The notes below the pieces were generated by a model. It was given only the letters and a program-made list of their open reading frames with translations. It was not told where the DNA came from and made no database searches. A DNA stretch of 64,000 bases from Microbacterium natoriense. Lineage in GTDB: Bacteria > Actinomycetota > Actinomycetes > Actinomycetales > Microbacteriaceae. The stretch is taken from contig NZ_JAUSXV010000001.1 of the NCBI RefSeq assembly GCF_030816295.1, positions 2,356,001 through 2,420,000 of the forward strand. The letters run 5' to 3'. Position numbers and translations under genes: made by a program. Of this stretch, positions 47,544 through 56,419 are shown one piece after another; position 1 is the stretch's first letter; each line of letters starts with the position of its first letter.

Positions 47544-47975
47544 ATGAGCTGGCATGTGAGGAGCTTTCGACGCGATGACATCGAGGCGGTTGTCGCCCTC
47601 TGGACTGAGGCCGGTCTCACCCGCCCGTGGAACGATCCACGACTCGATATCGAGAGGAAGCTCGGTGTGCAGCCGGAGCTGTTTCTCGTCGCCACAGAGA
47701 CAGAGACAGACGCCATCGTCGGCAGCGTCATGGCAGGATACGACGGCCACCGCGGTTGGCTGTACTACCTCGCTGCCGCCGAATCGCACCGCGGCCGCGG
47801 TGTCGCTCGTGCTCTCGTTCGCGAGGCCGAGAAGCGGCTCCTCGCTATGGGCTGCCCGAAGGTGCAGCTGATGGTGCGCGAAGGGAACGAGGGCGTTCTC
47901 GGGTTCTATGACGGTCTCGGGTACGAGCGTTTCTCCGTTCGGAACACGGGGAAGAGACTCATCGCCGACGCATAG
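47544..47975 (+). CDS. GNAT acetyltransferase (YpeA-like)
   Basis: A 143-aa GNAT close to E. coli YpeA: IEAVVALWTEAGLTRPWNDPRLDIERKL is characteristic, and the acetyl-CoA loop is ESHRGRGVARALVREAEK. Substrate unknown. TAGGCT ends seven nucleotides before the ATG, indicating a leaderless mRNA. Confidence 0.88.
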   Translation: MSWHVRSFRRDDIEAVVALWTEAGLTRPWNDPRLDIERKLGVQPELFLVATETETDAIVGSVMAGYDGHRGWLYYLAAAESHRGRGVARALVREAEKRLLAMGCPKVQLMVREGNEGVLGFYDGLGYERFSVRNTGKRLIADA

Positions 47976-47998
47976 TCGCGCCTGAATAGACTGGCCTC

Positions 47999-48873
47999 AT
48001 GGTCGCATTCACCAAGGGGCACGGCACAGGCAACGACTTCGTCATCATCGCCGACCCCGACGGCTCTCTCGATCTGAACGCCGAGCAGGTCGCTGCGCTC
48101 TGCGATCGCCACTTCGGCGTCGGCGGCGACGGCGTCCTGAGGGTCGTCCGCTCCGCGGCGATCGCCGACGGTGCGGCGGCACTCGCGGAGGAGCCCGCGG
48201 CGGAGTGGTTCATGGACTACCGAAACGCCGACGGGTCGATTGCGGAGATGTGCGGCAACGGCATTCGAGTCTTCGCGCACTATCTCGTGAGGTCCGGGCT
48301 CGCCACGATCGAACCGGGTTCGACGCTGCCGATCGGAACCCGTGCGGGCGTGCGAGACGTCACCCGCAGCGAGACGGGCTATCAGGTCGACCTGGGACTG
48401 TGGAAGCTGTCGGGCGACGATCCGCTCGTCACCGCGGGCGGGCTGGCGGTGACCCGACCCGGTCTCGGCATCGACTTGGGCAACCCTCATGTCGTCGTGG
48501 CACTGGCGTCCGACGCCGAGCTGGCGTCCCTTGAACTGCACCGGACTCCGGACCTCGAGCCCGCGCTGCCCGCCGGCGCGAACATCGAGTTCGTGTGGTT
48601 CCCGGAGAGCCCCTGGTGCGAGACGGCATAGGTCACGTGAAGATGCGCGTGTCGGAGCGCGGCGTGGGCGAGACACTCAGCTGCGGCACGGGAGTCGCCG
48701 CCACCGCCCTGGCGGTTCGCTACTGGGCGGGGGAGAAGGCGCCGAACAACTGGCGCGTCGAAGTCCCTGGCGGCACGCTCGGCGTGCGCATGTTCCCCGC
48801 GGAAGACGGCGAGCACGTCGCGCTGTCTGGCCCGGCGACCCTGGTCTTCCACGGCGAGGTCGAACTGGCCTGA
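47999..48873 (+). pseudogene. dapF: diaminopimelate epimerase, frame-disrupted
   Basis: DapF interconverts LL- and meso-DAP. The N-terminal half has [36 protein letters not shown] with the first catalytic Cys; the second half, in another frame, has [23 protein letters not shown] with the second catalytic Cys. The frame changes near 48593-48600 (TTCGTGTGGTTCCC): one G missing from the GG at 48597-48598, or two extra bases, accounts for it. As given the protein ends at 48631 and lacks the second Cys. TAGACT ends six nucleotides before the ATG. Base-call error is likely because the pathway is otherwise intact. Confidence 0.9.
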
Positions 48874-48877
48874 TCCG

Positions 48878-49537
48878 GTGTCCGCCCCGTTCGAACTGGT
48901 GATCTTCGACTGCGACGGTGTTCTCGTCGACAGCGAGAGGCTCTCTGTCGAGATCGATCGTGAGGTCCTCGCGACCCTGGGCTGGAAGCTCACGCCTGAA
49001 GAGATCGTCCACCGGTTCGTCGGGCGTTCGACCGACCACTTCCGGGCGGAGATCGAGGAGCACCTGGGGTGCGCGCTGCCGGACGACTGGGAATCGCCCT
49101 TTCAGCCTCTCTATGTGGAGGCCTTCGAACGCGAACTCGACGCGGTGGACGGTGTCGAGAGCGCTCTCGATGCGATCTCCGTGCCTACGTGCGTCGCCTC
49201 GAGTGGACCTCACGAGAAGATCCGGCGCTCACTCGGGTTGACCGGACTGCTCTCACGATTCGATGGCCGCATCTTCAGCGCCGACGACGTCTTCGAGGGC
49301 AAACCCGCACCCGACCTGTTCCTGCACGCCGCTGCTCGAATGGGCGTCGCACCGTCTCGATGCGCCGTGGTCGAGGACAGCCGGTTCGGTGTGCAAGCCG
49401 CCCGGGCCGCGGGAATGCGGTCCTACGGATACGCAGGCGGATTGACTCCGGCGGAATGGCTGGCGGGGGAGGACACCGAGGTGTTCAGCGACATGGCGGA
49501 GTTGCCCGCTCTGCTCGGTATGGCAGCCGCGGGATGA
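48878..49537 (+). CDS. HAD-superfamily hydrolase
   Basis: A 219-aa haloacid-dehalogenase-like phosphatase of the beta-phosphoglucomutase/phosphoglycolate type. Motif I D11-x-D13-GVLVDSE, motif II VASSG, motif III Lys in EGKPAPDLF, motif [19 protein letters not shown] are all present. GTG 48878 lies 4 nt after dapF, so it is cotranscribed. Substrate unknown. Confidence 0.9.
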   Translation: MSAPFELVIFDCDGVLVDSERLSVEIDREVLATLGWKLTPEEIVHRFVGRSTDHFRAEIEEHLGCALPDDWESPFQPLYVEAFERELDAVDGVESALDAISVPTCVASSGPHEKIRRSLGLTGLLSRFDGRIFSADDVFEGKPAPDLFLHAAARMGVAPSRCAVVEDSRFGVQAARAAGMRSYGYAGGLTPAEWLAGEDTEVFSDMAELPALLGMAAAG

Positions 49538-49555
49538 GCCGCGCGCTCGCATTGC

Positions 49556-50197
49556 TCAACCGATGATGATCGGTTCGGTCGGAGGTGTGCCGTGACGACG
49601 GACCTTCAGCACTCGGTAGCCCTTGCCGGTCGTCGTGCGGAACACGCTGTAGCCGGGGTGGAAGGTCGCCGCGATCCAGCGCTGCAGCGAATCCGCGCCG
49701 AGATTGCGCTGCACGACGAGCCACGCGTCGCTGCGCTCGTCGAGACGAGGGATCCAGCGCTCCAGGAGTCCGTGGAGCTCGTTCTTGCCCACACGGATCG
49801 GTGGATTGGAGCGGATGGTCCGGAACGTGACGTCAGCGGGAACATCTTCGGGGAGTGAAGCGTTGACATTGGTGAGCCCGAGAGATGCCGCGTTGCGGCG
49901 CACCAGATCGAGGGCGCGCTCATTGACATCGACAGCCCATACGGTCGCGTGCGGCGCCGCCAAGGCCATCGACAGCGTGATCGGACCCCATCCGCTTCCG
50001 AGGTCGAGGAGATTGCCGCCGGGAGGAACAGGTGGCATGTTGGCGAGAAGCACTGCAGTGCCGGCATCCAACCGATCCGGGCTGAAGACGCCGCCAGCGG
50101 TGGTGACGTCGAGCTCACGGCCTGCGAGCGACACACGGATCGTACGCAGGTTCTCGGGGCTTGCCGGGGCCGCAGTGAAGTAGTGGTCGGACCCCAT
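49556..50197 (-). CDS. class I SAM methyltransferase, RsmC/RlmG type
   Basis: A 213-aa methyltransferase of the MTS/RsmC family that modifies guanine in rRNA. SAM motif LLDLGSGWGPI and the base-flipping NPPI motif (RSNPPIRVGK) are present; only the catalytic domain exists, without the RsmC N-terminal duplicate, as is usual in actinobacteria. TACGCT ends six nucleotides before the ATG. Divergent from hflX over 67 nt. Confidence 0.9.
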   Translation of the reverse strand: MGSDHYFTAAPASPENLRTIRVSLAGRELDVTTAGGVFSPDRLDAGTAVLLANMPPVPPGGNLLDLGSGWGPITLSMALAAPHATVWAVDVNERALDLVRRNAASLGLTNVNASLPEDVPADVTFRTIRSNPPIRVGKNELHGLLERWIPRLDERSDAWLVVQRNLGADSLQRWIAATFHPGYSVFRTTTGKGYRVLKVRRHGTPPTEPIIIG

Positions 50198-50264
50198 ACC
50201 GTGAGCGTACCGGACAGCGCGGGTAAGGTTAAGACTCCGCGCAAAAGCCAGAGACAAGGACCGG

Positions 50265-51776
50265 ATGACGGACACCACCAACCACTCGACCGACGACGAA
50301 GCAGTCGAACGCGTTCTCGCGAACGCGGACAAGCGCACGGAAGCGCGCGTCTTCGGGGCAGCACAGGCGCTGCAGGATGCCGCCACCGCAGGATACGGCT
50401 CGGGAGACGGCGACCAGTGGGACCTCGCCGACCGGCACGCGCTACGTCGCGTGCAGGGACTGTCGACCGAGCTCGAAGACGTCACCGAAGTCGAGTACCG
50501 GCAGCTGCGGCTGGAGAACGTCGTCCTCGTGGGCGTGTATCCGCAGGGCGCTCAGGAGGATGCTGAGAACTCCTTGCGTGAGCTCGCCGCCCTCGCCGAG
50601 ACGGCGGGCGCCGTCGTGCTCGACGGCGTGCTTCAGCGACGCCCGCATCCGGACGCGGCGACCTACATCGGGCGAGGCAAGGCGCAGGAGCTCAAGGACA
50701 TCGTCGCTGCCACCGGCGCCGACACCGTGATCGCCGATACCGAGCTCGCACCCAGCCAGCGCCGCGCGCTGGAAGACGTCGTCAAGGTGAAGGTGATCGA
50801 TCGCACCACCGTCATCCTCGACATCTTCAGCCAGCATGCGAAGAGCCGTGAGGGCAAGGCCCAGGTCGAGCTCGCGCAGCTCGAGTACCTGCTGCCGCGC
50901 CTGCGCGGCTGGGGAGAGTCGATGAGCCGCCAGGCCGGTGGCCAGGTCGGAGCCGGCGGTGCCGGCATGGGCTCACGTGGTCCCGGTGAGACCAAGATCG
51001 AGCTCGATCGTCGACGCATCCGCACGAAGATGGCGCTCCTGCGCAAGCAGATCCGAGACTTCGCGCCCGGCCGTGAGGCGAAGCGCGCTGAGCGCAAGCG
51101 CAACACGATCCCTTCGGTGGCGATCGCCGGGTACACGAACGCGGGTAAGTCGAGCCTGCTCAACGCGCTCACGAGCGCAGGCGTGCTCGTCGAGAACGCC
51201 CTCTTCGCGACTCTCGATGCCACAGTGCGCCGCTCAGAGACCAGTGACGGTCGTGTGTACACGCTGACCGACACGGTCGGTTTCGTGCGCAACCTTCCGC
51301 ATCAGCTCGTCGAGGCCTTCCGCTCGACCCTCGAAGAGGTCGGCGACGCCGACGTCGTGCTGCATGTCGTCGACGGATCGCACCCCGATCCGGCCGGCCA
51401 GCTGCAGACCGTGCGTGACGTGATGGGTGACGTGGGCGTACGCGACATGCCGGAGATCGTCGTCTTCAACAAGGCCGACCTCATCGCCGACGACGAGCGC
51501 CTGGTCCTGAGGGGACTCGAACCCAAGGCGCACTTCGTGTCGTCCCGCTCCGGCGAGGGCATCGACGAGTTGCGGGAAGCCATCGAAGCCGCGCTGCCGA
51601 CGCCCGCGATCGAGGTGAACGCGGTGATCCCCTACGAGCGCGGTGATCTCGTCGCAGCCATCCACGAAACCGGGATGCTGCTGTCAGTCGAGCACCGTGA
51701 GGCGGGCACCGCCGTGCACGCGCGCGTCTCGGAACGGCTCGCCGCAGAGCTCGCGGAGTTCTCGGCGACGGACTGA
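50265..51776 (+). CDS. hflX: ribosome-associated GTPase HflX
   Basis: A 503-aa HflX, which splits stalled 70S ribosomes. The N-terminal HflX domain (about 60-215, with YIGRGKAQELKDIV and ELAPSQRRALED), the coiled linker rich in Arg/Lys, and the G domain with P-loop GYTNAGKSSLLNAL, DTVGF, and NKAD are complete. The ATG follows AAGGA, and TAAGGT/TAAGAC -10-like elements lie about 30-40 nt upstream. Confidence 0.96.
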   Translation: MTDTTNHSTDDEAVERVLANADKRTEARVFGAAQALQDAATAGYGSGDGDQWDLADRHALRRVQGLSTELEDVTEVEYRQLRLENVVLVGVYPQGAQEDAENSLRELAALAETAGAVVLDGVLQRRPHPDAATYIGRGKAQELKDIVAATGADTVIADTELAPSQRRALEDVVKVKVIDRTTVILDIFSQHAKSREGKAQVELAQLEYLLPRLRGWGESMSRQAGGQVGAGGAGMGSRGPGETKIELDRRRIRTKMALLRKQIRDFAPGREAKRAERKRNTIPSVAIAGYTNAGKSSLLNALTSAGVLVENALFATLDATVRRSETSDGRVYTLTDTVGFVRNLPHQLVEAFRSTLEEVGDADVVLHVVDGSHPDPAGQLQTVRDVMGDVGVRDMPEIVVFNKADLIADDERLVLRGLEPKAHFVSSRSGEGIDELREAIEAALPTPAIEVNAVIPYERGDLVAAIHETGMLLSVEHREAGTAVHARVSERLAAELAEFSATD

Positions 51777-51804
51777 CCGGGGCTGAACCGCCGGGCAGGG
51801 CGCT

Positions 51805-52371
51805 CTACGCGAACAGCAGCGTGCTGCAGGGTCCGAGTACGACGAGCCAGCCCGCCGCTGCCACGATCAGGATGCCGACGCCGAATCCGCGGGTTCTGGG
51901 AGAGAAGAGCAGCCCGACGCCGACGAGCACGGGCAGCCCGAAGATCACGAAGTATGCTGCGGGGCCGGCCTGACTCAGCACCGACATCGTGCCCAGGAAG
52001 AGGAAGAACGCGACGACGTAGGACAGGCATCCGATCCCGCTCCCGATGCCGATCTTGGCGCCGTTGCCGAGGCCTCTCTTCTGCCCGTACGGCGGGCCGG
52101 GTGGCATGCCGTACGGCACCTGAGGGACTTGTCCGTAGAACTGCGGTTGACCGGAGTGCAGCGGCTGACCGGAGTAGGGAGGCTGACCGGAGTACGGCAG
52201 TTGGGCCGGGTACGGCGGCTGGGCCGGGTACGGCGGAGCGGCTGCCGGAGCCGGCTGCACGGGTGGAACACCGGTCGACGGTGGCACGGCGGGCTGCGGC
52301 GGCACGACCGGTTCGGGCGGCACCACGGCATCCTGTTCTTCGGGACTGCCGTCAGGCGGGTTGATGCTCAT
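51805..52371 (-). CDS. proline-rich membrane protein with hexapeptide repeats
   Basis: A 188-aa protein, last gene of the four-gene minus-strand operon. Residues 1-100 are Pro/Gln/Tyr-rich, including five hexapeptides of the type PPYPAQ/PPYSGQ encoded by 18-bp tandem repeats. The second half has about three TM helices (GIGCLSYVVAFFLFLGTMSV, YFVIFGLPVLVGVGLLF, GFGVGILIVAAAGWLVVL). The Pro-rich tail is probably cytoplasmic and disordered. It overlaps the Lgt-like gene by 20 nt. No known function. Confidence 0.82.
   Translation of the reverse strand: MSINPPDGSPEEQDAVVPPEPVVPPQPAVPPSTGVPPVQPAPAAAPPYPAQPPYPAQLPYSGQPPYSGQPLHSGQPQFYGQVPQVPYGMPPGPPYGQKRGLGNGAKIGIGSGIGCLSYVVAFFLFLGTMSVLSQAGPAAYFVIFGLPVLVGVGLLFSPRTRGFGVGILIVAAAGWLVVLGPCSTLLFA
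52148..52237. repeat. 18-bp coding tandem repeat, five copies
   Basis: Five degenerate 18-nt units, three starting TGACCGGAGT and two starting TGGGCCGGGT, encoding the hexapeptide repeats of the proline-rich protein on the minus strand. Confidence 0.9.
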
Positions 52372-53158
52372 TCTGTGTCCTCCGGTCGGCGGGGATGAAC
52401 GCGCCCTTCCGCCACAACCATACGAGGCGGATGGCGAGCAGCGGGAGAGTCGCGAGCAGGAACAGCTGCGGGCGCGTGAAGACGAGCCAGGCGACGTCGT
52501 TGCCGCGCACGAACTCGACGAGGAAGCGGAAGACCGCATACGCAGCGATGTAGAGGGTGAGCGTCTCTCCGCTGCGGAGTCCGAGATGCCGCAGCCAGAA
52601 CCACAGCACGATGAACGCCGCGGCGTGGAAGACGATCTCGTACACGAAGCTCGGATGCAGGCCGACACCCGCCGGTGCACCCAGCCGGGTCGCCTGAGCG
52701 GGCGTCAGGACGATGCCCCAGTCGCCACCCGTGGGCGTGCCCGGGTCCTCGGTGAACAGGCATCCGAATCGGCCGATGGCCATGGCGAGAGCCACAGCGG
52801 GCGCGAAGAGATCGCCGCTGCGATCCCGGTATCCGACGATCCGCTTGGTGACGTGCACGCCCGCCCACGCGCCGACCAGAGCCGACAGGATCGAGGCGTT
52901 GCCCGACACCAGCTGCTCGCCCAGACTGAGGTTCTGCGACGGATCCAGATGCTGCGCCCAGGTGCCCAGTCGCGAGAAGATCGCCGCTCCGATGAGAGCG
53001 CCCAGCACGAGGTACGGGATCCGCGGATCGTTCGCGCCGCGTCGACGCGCTTCGACCCAGAACACGAGACCGCCCGCGAGCAGCCCGATTCCGACGAAGA
53101 ACCCGTGGGTCTCGATCGGCGGGCCGAATCCGAACAGGTCGGTCAGGGTGGGGAACAT
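52352..53158 (-). CDS. divergent prolipoprotein diacylglyceryl transferase-like protein
   Basis: A 268-aa, about seven-TM member of the Lgt family, which normally moves diacylglyceryl from phosphatidylglycerol to lipoprotein cysteines. HGFFVGIG, the GRFG core with R130, GLHPSFVYE and RFLVEFVRGN with R211 and E215 are recognisable. The canonical Asn of GRxGNF is replaced by C133 and the family His of HGGL is not seen, so it is unlikely to be the housekeeping Lgt. It lies 3 nt after a small TM gene and 0.3 kb after a Tes-like radical SAM gene, suggesting a role in a special lipid modification. Confidence 0.85.
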   Translation of the reverse strand: MFPTLTDLFGFGPPIETHGFFVGIGLLAGGLVFWVEARRRGANDPRIPYLVLGALIGAAIFSRLGTWAQHLDPSQNLSLGEQLVSGNASILSALVGAWAGVHVTKRIVGYRDRSGDLFAPAVALAMAIGRFGCLFTEDPGTPTGGDWGIVLTPAQATRLGAPAGVGLHPSFVYEIVFHAAAFIVLWFWLRHLGLRSGETLTLYIAAYAVFRFLVEFVRGNDVAWLVFTRPQLFLLATLPLLAIRLVWLWRKGAFIPADRRTQNEHQPA

Positions 53159-53161
53159 CGG

Positions 53162-53470
53162 CTATCCCAGCATCCGCATCCAGAGCATCACCCAGAACGG
53201 GATCGCCGCCGCCGAGAGCACAGCGAGCACGATGAGGTAGGCGAGCACGTTGCGCGTGTCGCCGAGTTTGCAGCGCGAGCGCAGGAGGCCAGCTCGCCGG
53301 GCCTGTGCGTACGCGACGATCGCGATACCGGAGAAGCCCAGCAGCGCGACCGGACCGAGGACGCATGTGATCAGTGCGACGGTGGCGTTGACGCACAGCC
53401 GCAGCGGGTCGCGCGCGTTCGGGGGATCACCGACGCTCGGATCGCGCTGGTTCAACGGCCACGTGGTCAT
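53162..53470 (-). CDS. small two-TM membrane protein in the radical SAM operon
   Basis: A 102-aa protein with TM1 at about residues 27-55 (ATVALITCVLGPVALLGFSG), a cytoplasmic basic loop AQARRAGLLRSRCKLGD, and TM2 at about 72-98. The layout (TM, Ala/Arg/Gly loop with Cys and GD, TM) recalls dispanin/DUF4190-like proteins, but I do not assign it. Its ATG overlaps the radical SAM stop (ATGA) and it ends 3 nt before the Lgt-like gene. Confidence 0.75.
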   Translation of the reverse strand: MTTWPLNQRDPSVGDPPNARDPLRLCVNATVALITCVLGPVALLGFSGIAIVAYAQARRAGLLRSRCKLGDTRNVLAYLIVLAVLSAAAIPFWVMLWMRMLG

Positions 53471-55068
53471 GATGTCGCCGCTGAACCGACGAGGGGCAGT
53501 GAGGTGCGGCCCGTGGCGGTCGATAGCTTCTGATCGGACAGGGGCTTCCACGCCTGCACGGCGCAGAACGGAGCGCACTGATGCTCGTCGGTCTCGCCGT
53601 TGACGGTGGCGACGTGCACACAGCACTGCAGCAGACGTTCCTCGATCATGGTGTTGATGTCCATGAACGGCTTGACGGTGATGCGCTTCACCCGTTCGCC
53701 GAGGAAACGACGCAGCCGCTTGTGCTGTCCGGGGAGGGCCGCCGTGGCGAGCTTTGTGAGTGTGCCGATGCCGAGATCGCACCCGGTGCAGATGTCCTTC
53801 CACAGCGACCCGATCGACGGGTGCGACAGCGACGACTGCTCGCTCAGCAGGTCGAGCAGCGACTGCTTCACGCTGTCCTTGAGGGCTTGGTTGACGTTGC
53901 TGTCCGCGATCCGGTTCGCGATGAGGTCGGGGTTCAGGTCGAGGAACTGCTTGAGCTGCTCGTGGCCGACCAGCGCCGTGAGGGACCGCCAGCTGTCGGA
54001 GTCGTCGCGGAGCAGATAGCCGACCGAGCAGCAGTGCGGGTGGCTGCAGGGGAGCGCCGTGAGGTCCTGCCAGGTGACTTCGCCGTCGGTCTGCGGCCCC
54101 AGGCGCGCGAGGACGCCGGTGTGGGTCAGCCGATCCGTCACGTCGATTCCGCTCGAGCGCCCTGACCCGAAGACGGGCTGGATGGTGACGCCTCCGACAT
54201 AGGGTGTCACCATCGCGCGACGGACGACGGTGCCGATCTCATGGTCGTTGACGCCGAGGGCGGCGGTCATCGTCAGGGTCGTGAAGATGCCGGCACCTGA
54301 CAGCCTCTCGAGGGCGCGCTCCTTGAACCGCCGGATGTCGGCACCGCGGTGGAACTTCGAGGTCTCGGCTTCTTCTCCGTCGTACTGCAGATAGATCTCG
54401 ACGCGTTCGCGGTGCCGCGTGAGTACGGCGAGGAACTCATCGTCGTTGGCGATCCGCAACCCGTTCGAGTTGATCAGGATCCTCACGATCGGCCGGGCGA
54501 CCAGGTGCTCGAGCAACTGTTCGAGCCAGGGGTAGAGCGTCGGCTCGCCGCCCGACAGCATCAACACGTCGATGCGGTCGTTCTCCCGCGCGAGCTTGGC
54601 ATCCACCGACGCGAGCACCTGTTCGAGCGGCGCCACGGCGCTCGCGGCCGGACTGGACTCGGCGAAGCACGTGGGACAGCGCAGGTTGCAGTGGTCGGTG
54701 ATGTCGGCGAGCAGGATGCAGGTGTGCTGGGTCTGCATCTCCGGAAGGCCGTCGAGGTACGCCTCCGGAACGGGCGCGAAGTTGCCGACGACGTCGGGAG
54801 TGTGCGCCTTGGTCGGCGCCGTCCACTGCTCCAGATAGCGGAGTATCTCGGCGGACTCGTCGTAGAGCGTCCGCTGCAGACCGTGCTCCCGACATCCGCG
54901 CTCGAGCCAGATCGTCCCGTCGCGGTCGGCCAGCCATCCGGACAGACGCTTCACTTCCGACAGCGGGCGATCGGGATCCTCGGCGTGGCATTCGGGGCAG
55001 AACGCGTTGACGTACCGGTGGATGCGGTAGTCGCGGAGGGGCATTCCGGTCGTCGTCGGCTGAGGCAT
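53467..55068 (-). CDS. radical SAM protein, Tes/MJ0619-like
   Basis: A 533-aa multi-cluster radical SAM enzyme. N-terminal zinc/iron-finger-like Cys C24-x2-C27 and C59 (FCPECHAE, LERGCREHG), the SAM cluster C127-x3-C131-x2-C134 in DITDHCNLRCPTCFAE, GGEP at 173-176, then C341/C346 (CSHPHC), C427/C430, and the C-terminal FMD, CCVHVA (482-483) and C498/C502 (CAPFCAVQ). This order is that of the archaeal MJ0619/tetraether-lipid-synthase group, which acts on pterin precursors or joins lipid chains. TAGCTT ends six nucleotides before the ATG. It leads an operon with an Lgt-like protein. Substrate unknown; lipid is my inference. Confidence 0.85.
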   Translation of the reverse strand: MPQPTTTGMPLRDYRIHRYVNAFCPECHAEDPDRPLSEVKRLSGWLADRDGTIWLERGCREHGLQRTLYDESAEILRYLEQWTAPTKAHTPDVVGNFAPVPEAYLDGLPEMQTQHTCILLADITDHCNLRCPTCFAESSPAASAVAPLEQVLASVDAKLARENDRIDVLMLSGGEPTLYPWLEQLLEHLVARPIVRILINSNGLRIANDDEFLAVLTRHRERVEIYLQYDGEEAETSKFHRGADIRRFKERALERLSGAGIFTTLTMTAALGVNDHEIGTVVRRAMVTPYVGGVTIQPVFGSGRSSGIDVTDRLTHTGVLARLGPQTDGEVTWQDLTALPCSHPHCCSVGYLLRDDSDSWRSLTALVGHEQLKQFLDLNPDLIANRIADSNVNQALKDSVKQSLLDLLSEQSSLSHPSIGSLWKDICTGCDLGIGTLTKLATAALPGQHKRLRRFLGERVKRITVKPFMDINTMIEERLLQCCVHVATVNGETDEHQCAPFCAVQAWKPLSDQKLSTATGRTSLPLVGSAATS

Positions 55069-55111
55069 GGTCTGAAGCTAGCAGTCGTCGGCGCGCATCA
55101 TCCGACGACGC

Positions 55112-55771
55112 TCAGTGAGCGGCGAAGCGGGCTTCGACGGTTGCGGAGATCACGATGTCTTCGGGCTCGTACTCCATCGCGGGCGCGGAATCGGCGGCGA
55201 AGGCCATGCCACGGGCCTTCGTCATCGGCGACGGCCCCGGCTGGCCTGAGGAGATGAGGCCGGTGTCGGCGATCTCGAGCGGCGTCACATCGTTCATGCC
55301 GAGGGCTCCCGCGTAGGCGTGCGCCCTCGTGACGGCCACGCCGACCGCTGCCGCGGCCACTTCGCGTTCGATCCGGGCAGTCGTCTCGGGTGTGAGATGC
55401 CAGTTGACCCAGCCCACTTCGATGCCCTCCCAGGATGAGATCTCCGAGATCCAGATCGACAACTCGGATGCCTCGACGAACGTGGCCGTGAAGTCCACGT
55501 TCGCGTAGTAGACCGGAGCGAGTCGTTTGCCCTCGGCATTCCACGGGCGCTCTGCCCGCACCGAGAAGTTCCTGCTGCTCCACTCGAGGACGGCACCCGC
55601 ATCCTTGCGGGCGGCGATGCTCGTGCGCAGCGGCTCTGCGAGGCGCAGGGCGCTGTCGACGACTGCAGTGCGTTCGGGACCTTCGGTGCGCACGCTGATG
55701 CGGACGCTGGCTCGCTCCGGAGCCACTCGTGCCTCGTGTTCGCCGCGGACGGTGATGATCACATCGCTCAT
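55112..55771 (-). CDS. SIMPL domain-containing protein
   Basis: A 219-aa SIMPL/DUF541 protein: ITVRGEHEARVAPERASVRISV opens it and ISATVEARF closes it, with the central duplicated alpha/beta halves typical of the family (BP26 of Brucella is one). No signal peptide is visible, so it is probably cytoplasmic. Function unknown. TAGAGT ends seven nucleotides before the ATG; the promoter region is shared divergently with tmRNA. Confidence 0.87.
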   Translation of the reverse strand: MSDVIITVRGEHEARVAPERASVRISVRTEGPERTAVVDSALRLAEPLRTSIAARKDAGAVLEWSSRNFSVRAERPWNAEGKRLAPVYYANVDFTATFVEASELSIWISEISSWEGIEVGWVNWHLTPETTARIEREVAAAAVGVAVTRAHAYAGALGMNDVTPLEIADTGLISSGQPGPSPMTKARGMAFAADSAPAMEYEPEDIVISATVEARFAAH

Positions 55772-55903
55772 GCCCGCGACTCTACGCCTGCCTGGGGGAA
55801 TGGCGGAGCCACTCGAATCGTTGTAAGCTGTGAGGCTCGGGTGCACAGCATCCGATCTGGTAATTACACAGTGCGACAGCGGCTCCTTCGAGAGAAGGAC
55901 CAC

Positions 55904-56270
55904 GGGGCTGATCGGTTTCGACAGCGCCTGTGAATCCACGAGAAGCGGGCCGAGGATGCAGGGTTATCTCGTGAACGCTCCCTGCAAAACAATAAGTGCC
56001 GAAACCAAGCGCACTGACTTCGCCCTCGCTGCCTAAGCGAGCCCGATAGTCCGTCAGGCCGTATGTGATTCCGATACGGATCCTGGCGTCATTTAGGAAT
56101 CTTGCTGTGTGACGGCGTCTGGACGTCACGCGGGACTCTTCCCAGGCTGGGCTTGTCGACTTAGGTGTCTGTGACAAAGGTCGGAGCCGAGCAGAACGTC
56201 TGCACAGACTGCGCCCGGAGAAGGCGTGGAGACTCAGCGTTGGACGGGGGTTCGATTCCCCCCAGCTCCA
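55904..56270 (+). ncRNA. ssrA: transfer-messenger RNA
   Basis: A 367-nt tmRNA that rescues stalled ribosomes. The 5' end GGGGCTG pairs with CAGCTCC at 56263-56269, and the T-arm GGGGGTTCGATTCCCCCC is upstream of it. The tag frame ends SAETKRTDFALAA and stops at TAA 56034-56036; the resume codon is not certain (GCC before GAA is plausible). CCA is not encoded: the sequence continues A then CAA. A promoter -10 may be TAATTA at 55861-55866. Confidence 0.93.
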
Positions 56271-56286
56271 CAAACGATTGAGCCGA

Positions 56287-56310
56287 GGTTCGAGAGCTTG
56301 CTCTCGAACC
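56287..56310 (+). repeat. hairpin flanked by 8-bp direct repeats after tmRNA
   Basis: Perfect 10-bp stem GGTTCGAGAG-CTTG-CTCTCGAACC, flanked by CGATTGAG at 56275-56282 and 56315-56322. No T-run follows, so it may be a processing element or a small insertion. Confidence 0.6.
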
Positions 56311-56375
56311 CAGGCGATTGAGTTTTGTAGAAGTGGCGAGCGAAGCACGCCACGATACAGGTCGCTGTCGCGAGT

Positions 56376-56414
56376 GAAGAGCCCCTGCAGGTCGATGACC
56401 GGCAGGGGCTCTTC
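56376..56414. terminator. strong bidirectional terminator (tmRNA / 56.4-kb gene)
   Basis: GAAGAGCCCCTGC pairs with GCAGGGGCTCTTC (13 bp) around an inner GGTC-GAT-GACC hairpin, with one mismatch between. Located between convergent tmRNA and the gene ending at 56420. Confidence 0.85.
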
Positions 56415-56419
56415 GCGTG

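Noticed and set aside
52352..53158. Housekeeping lgt
   Set aside because: Key Lgt residues are replaced and the gene is embedded in the radical SAM operon.
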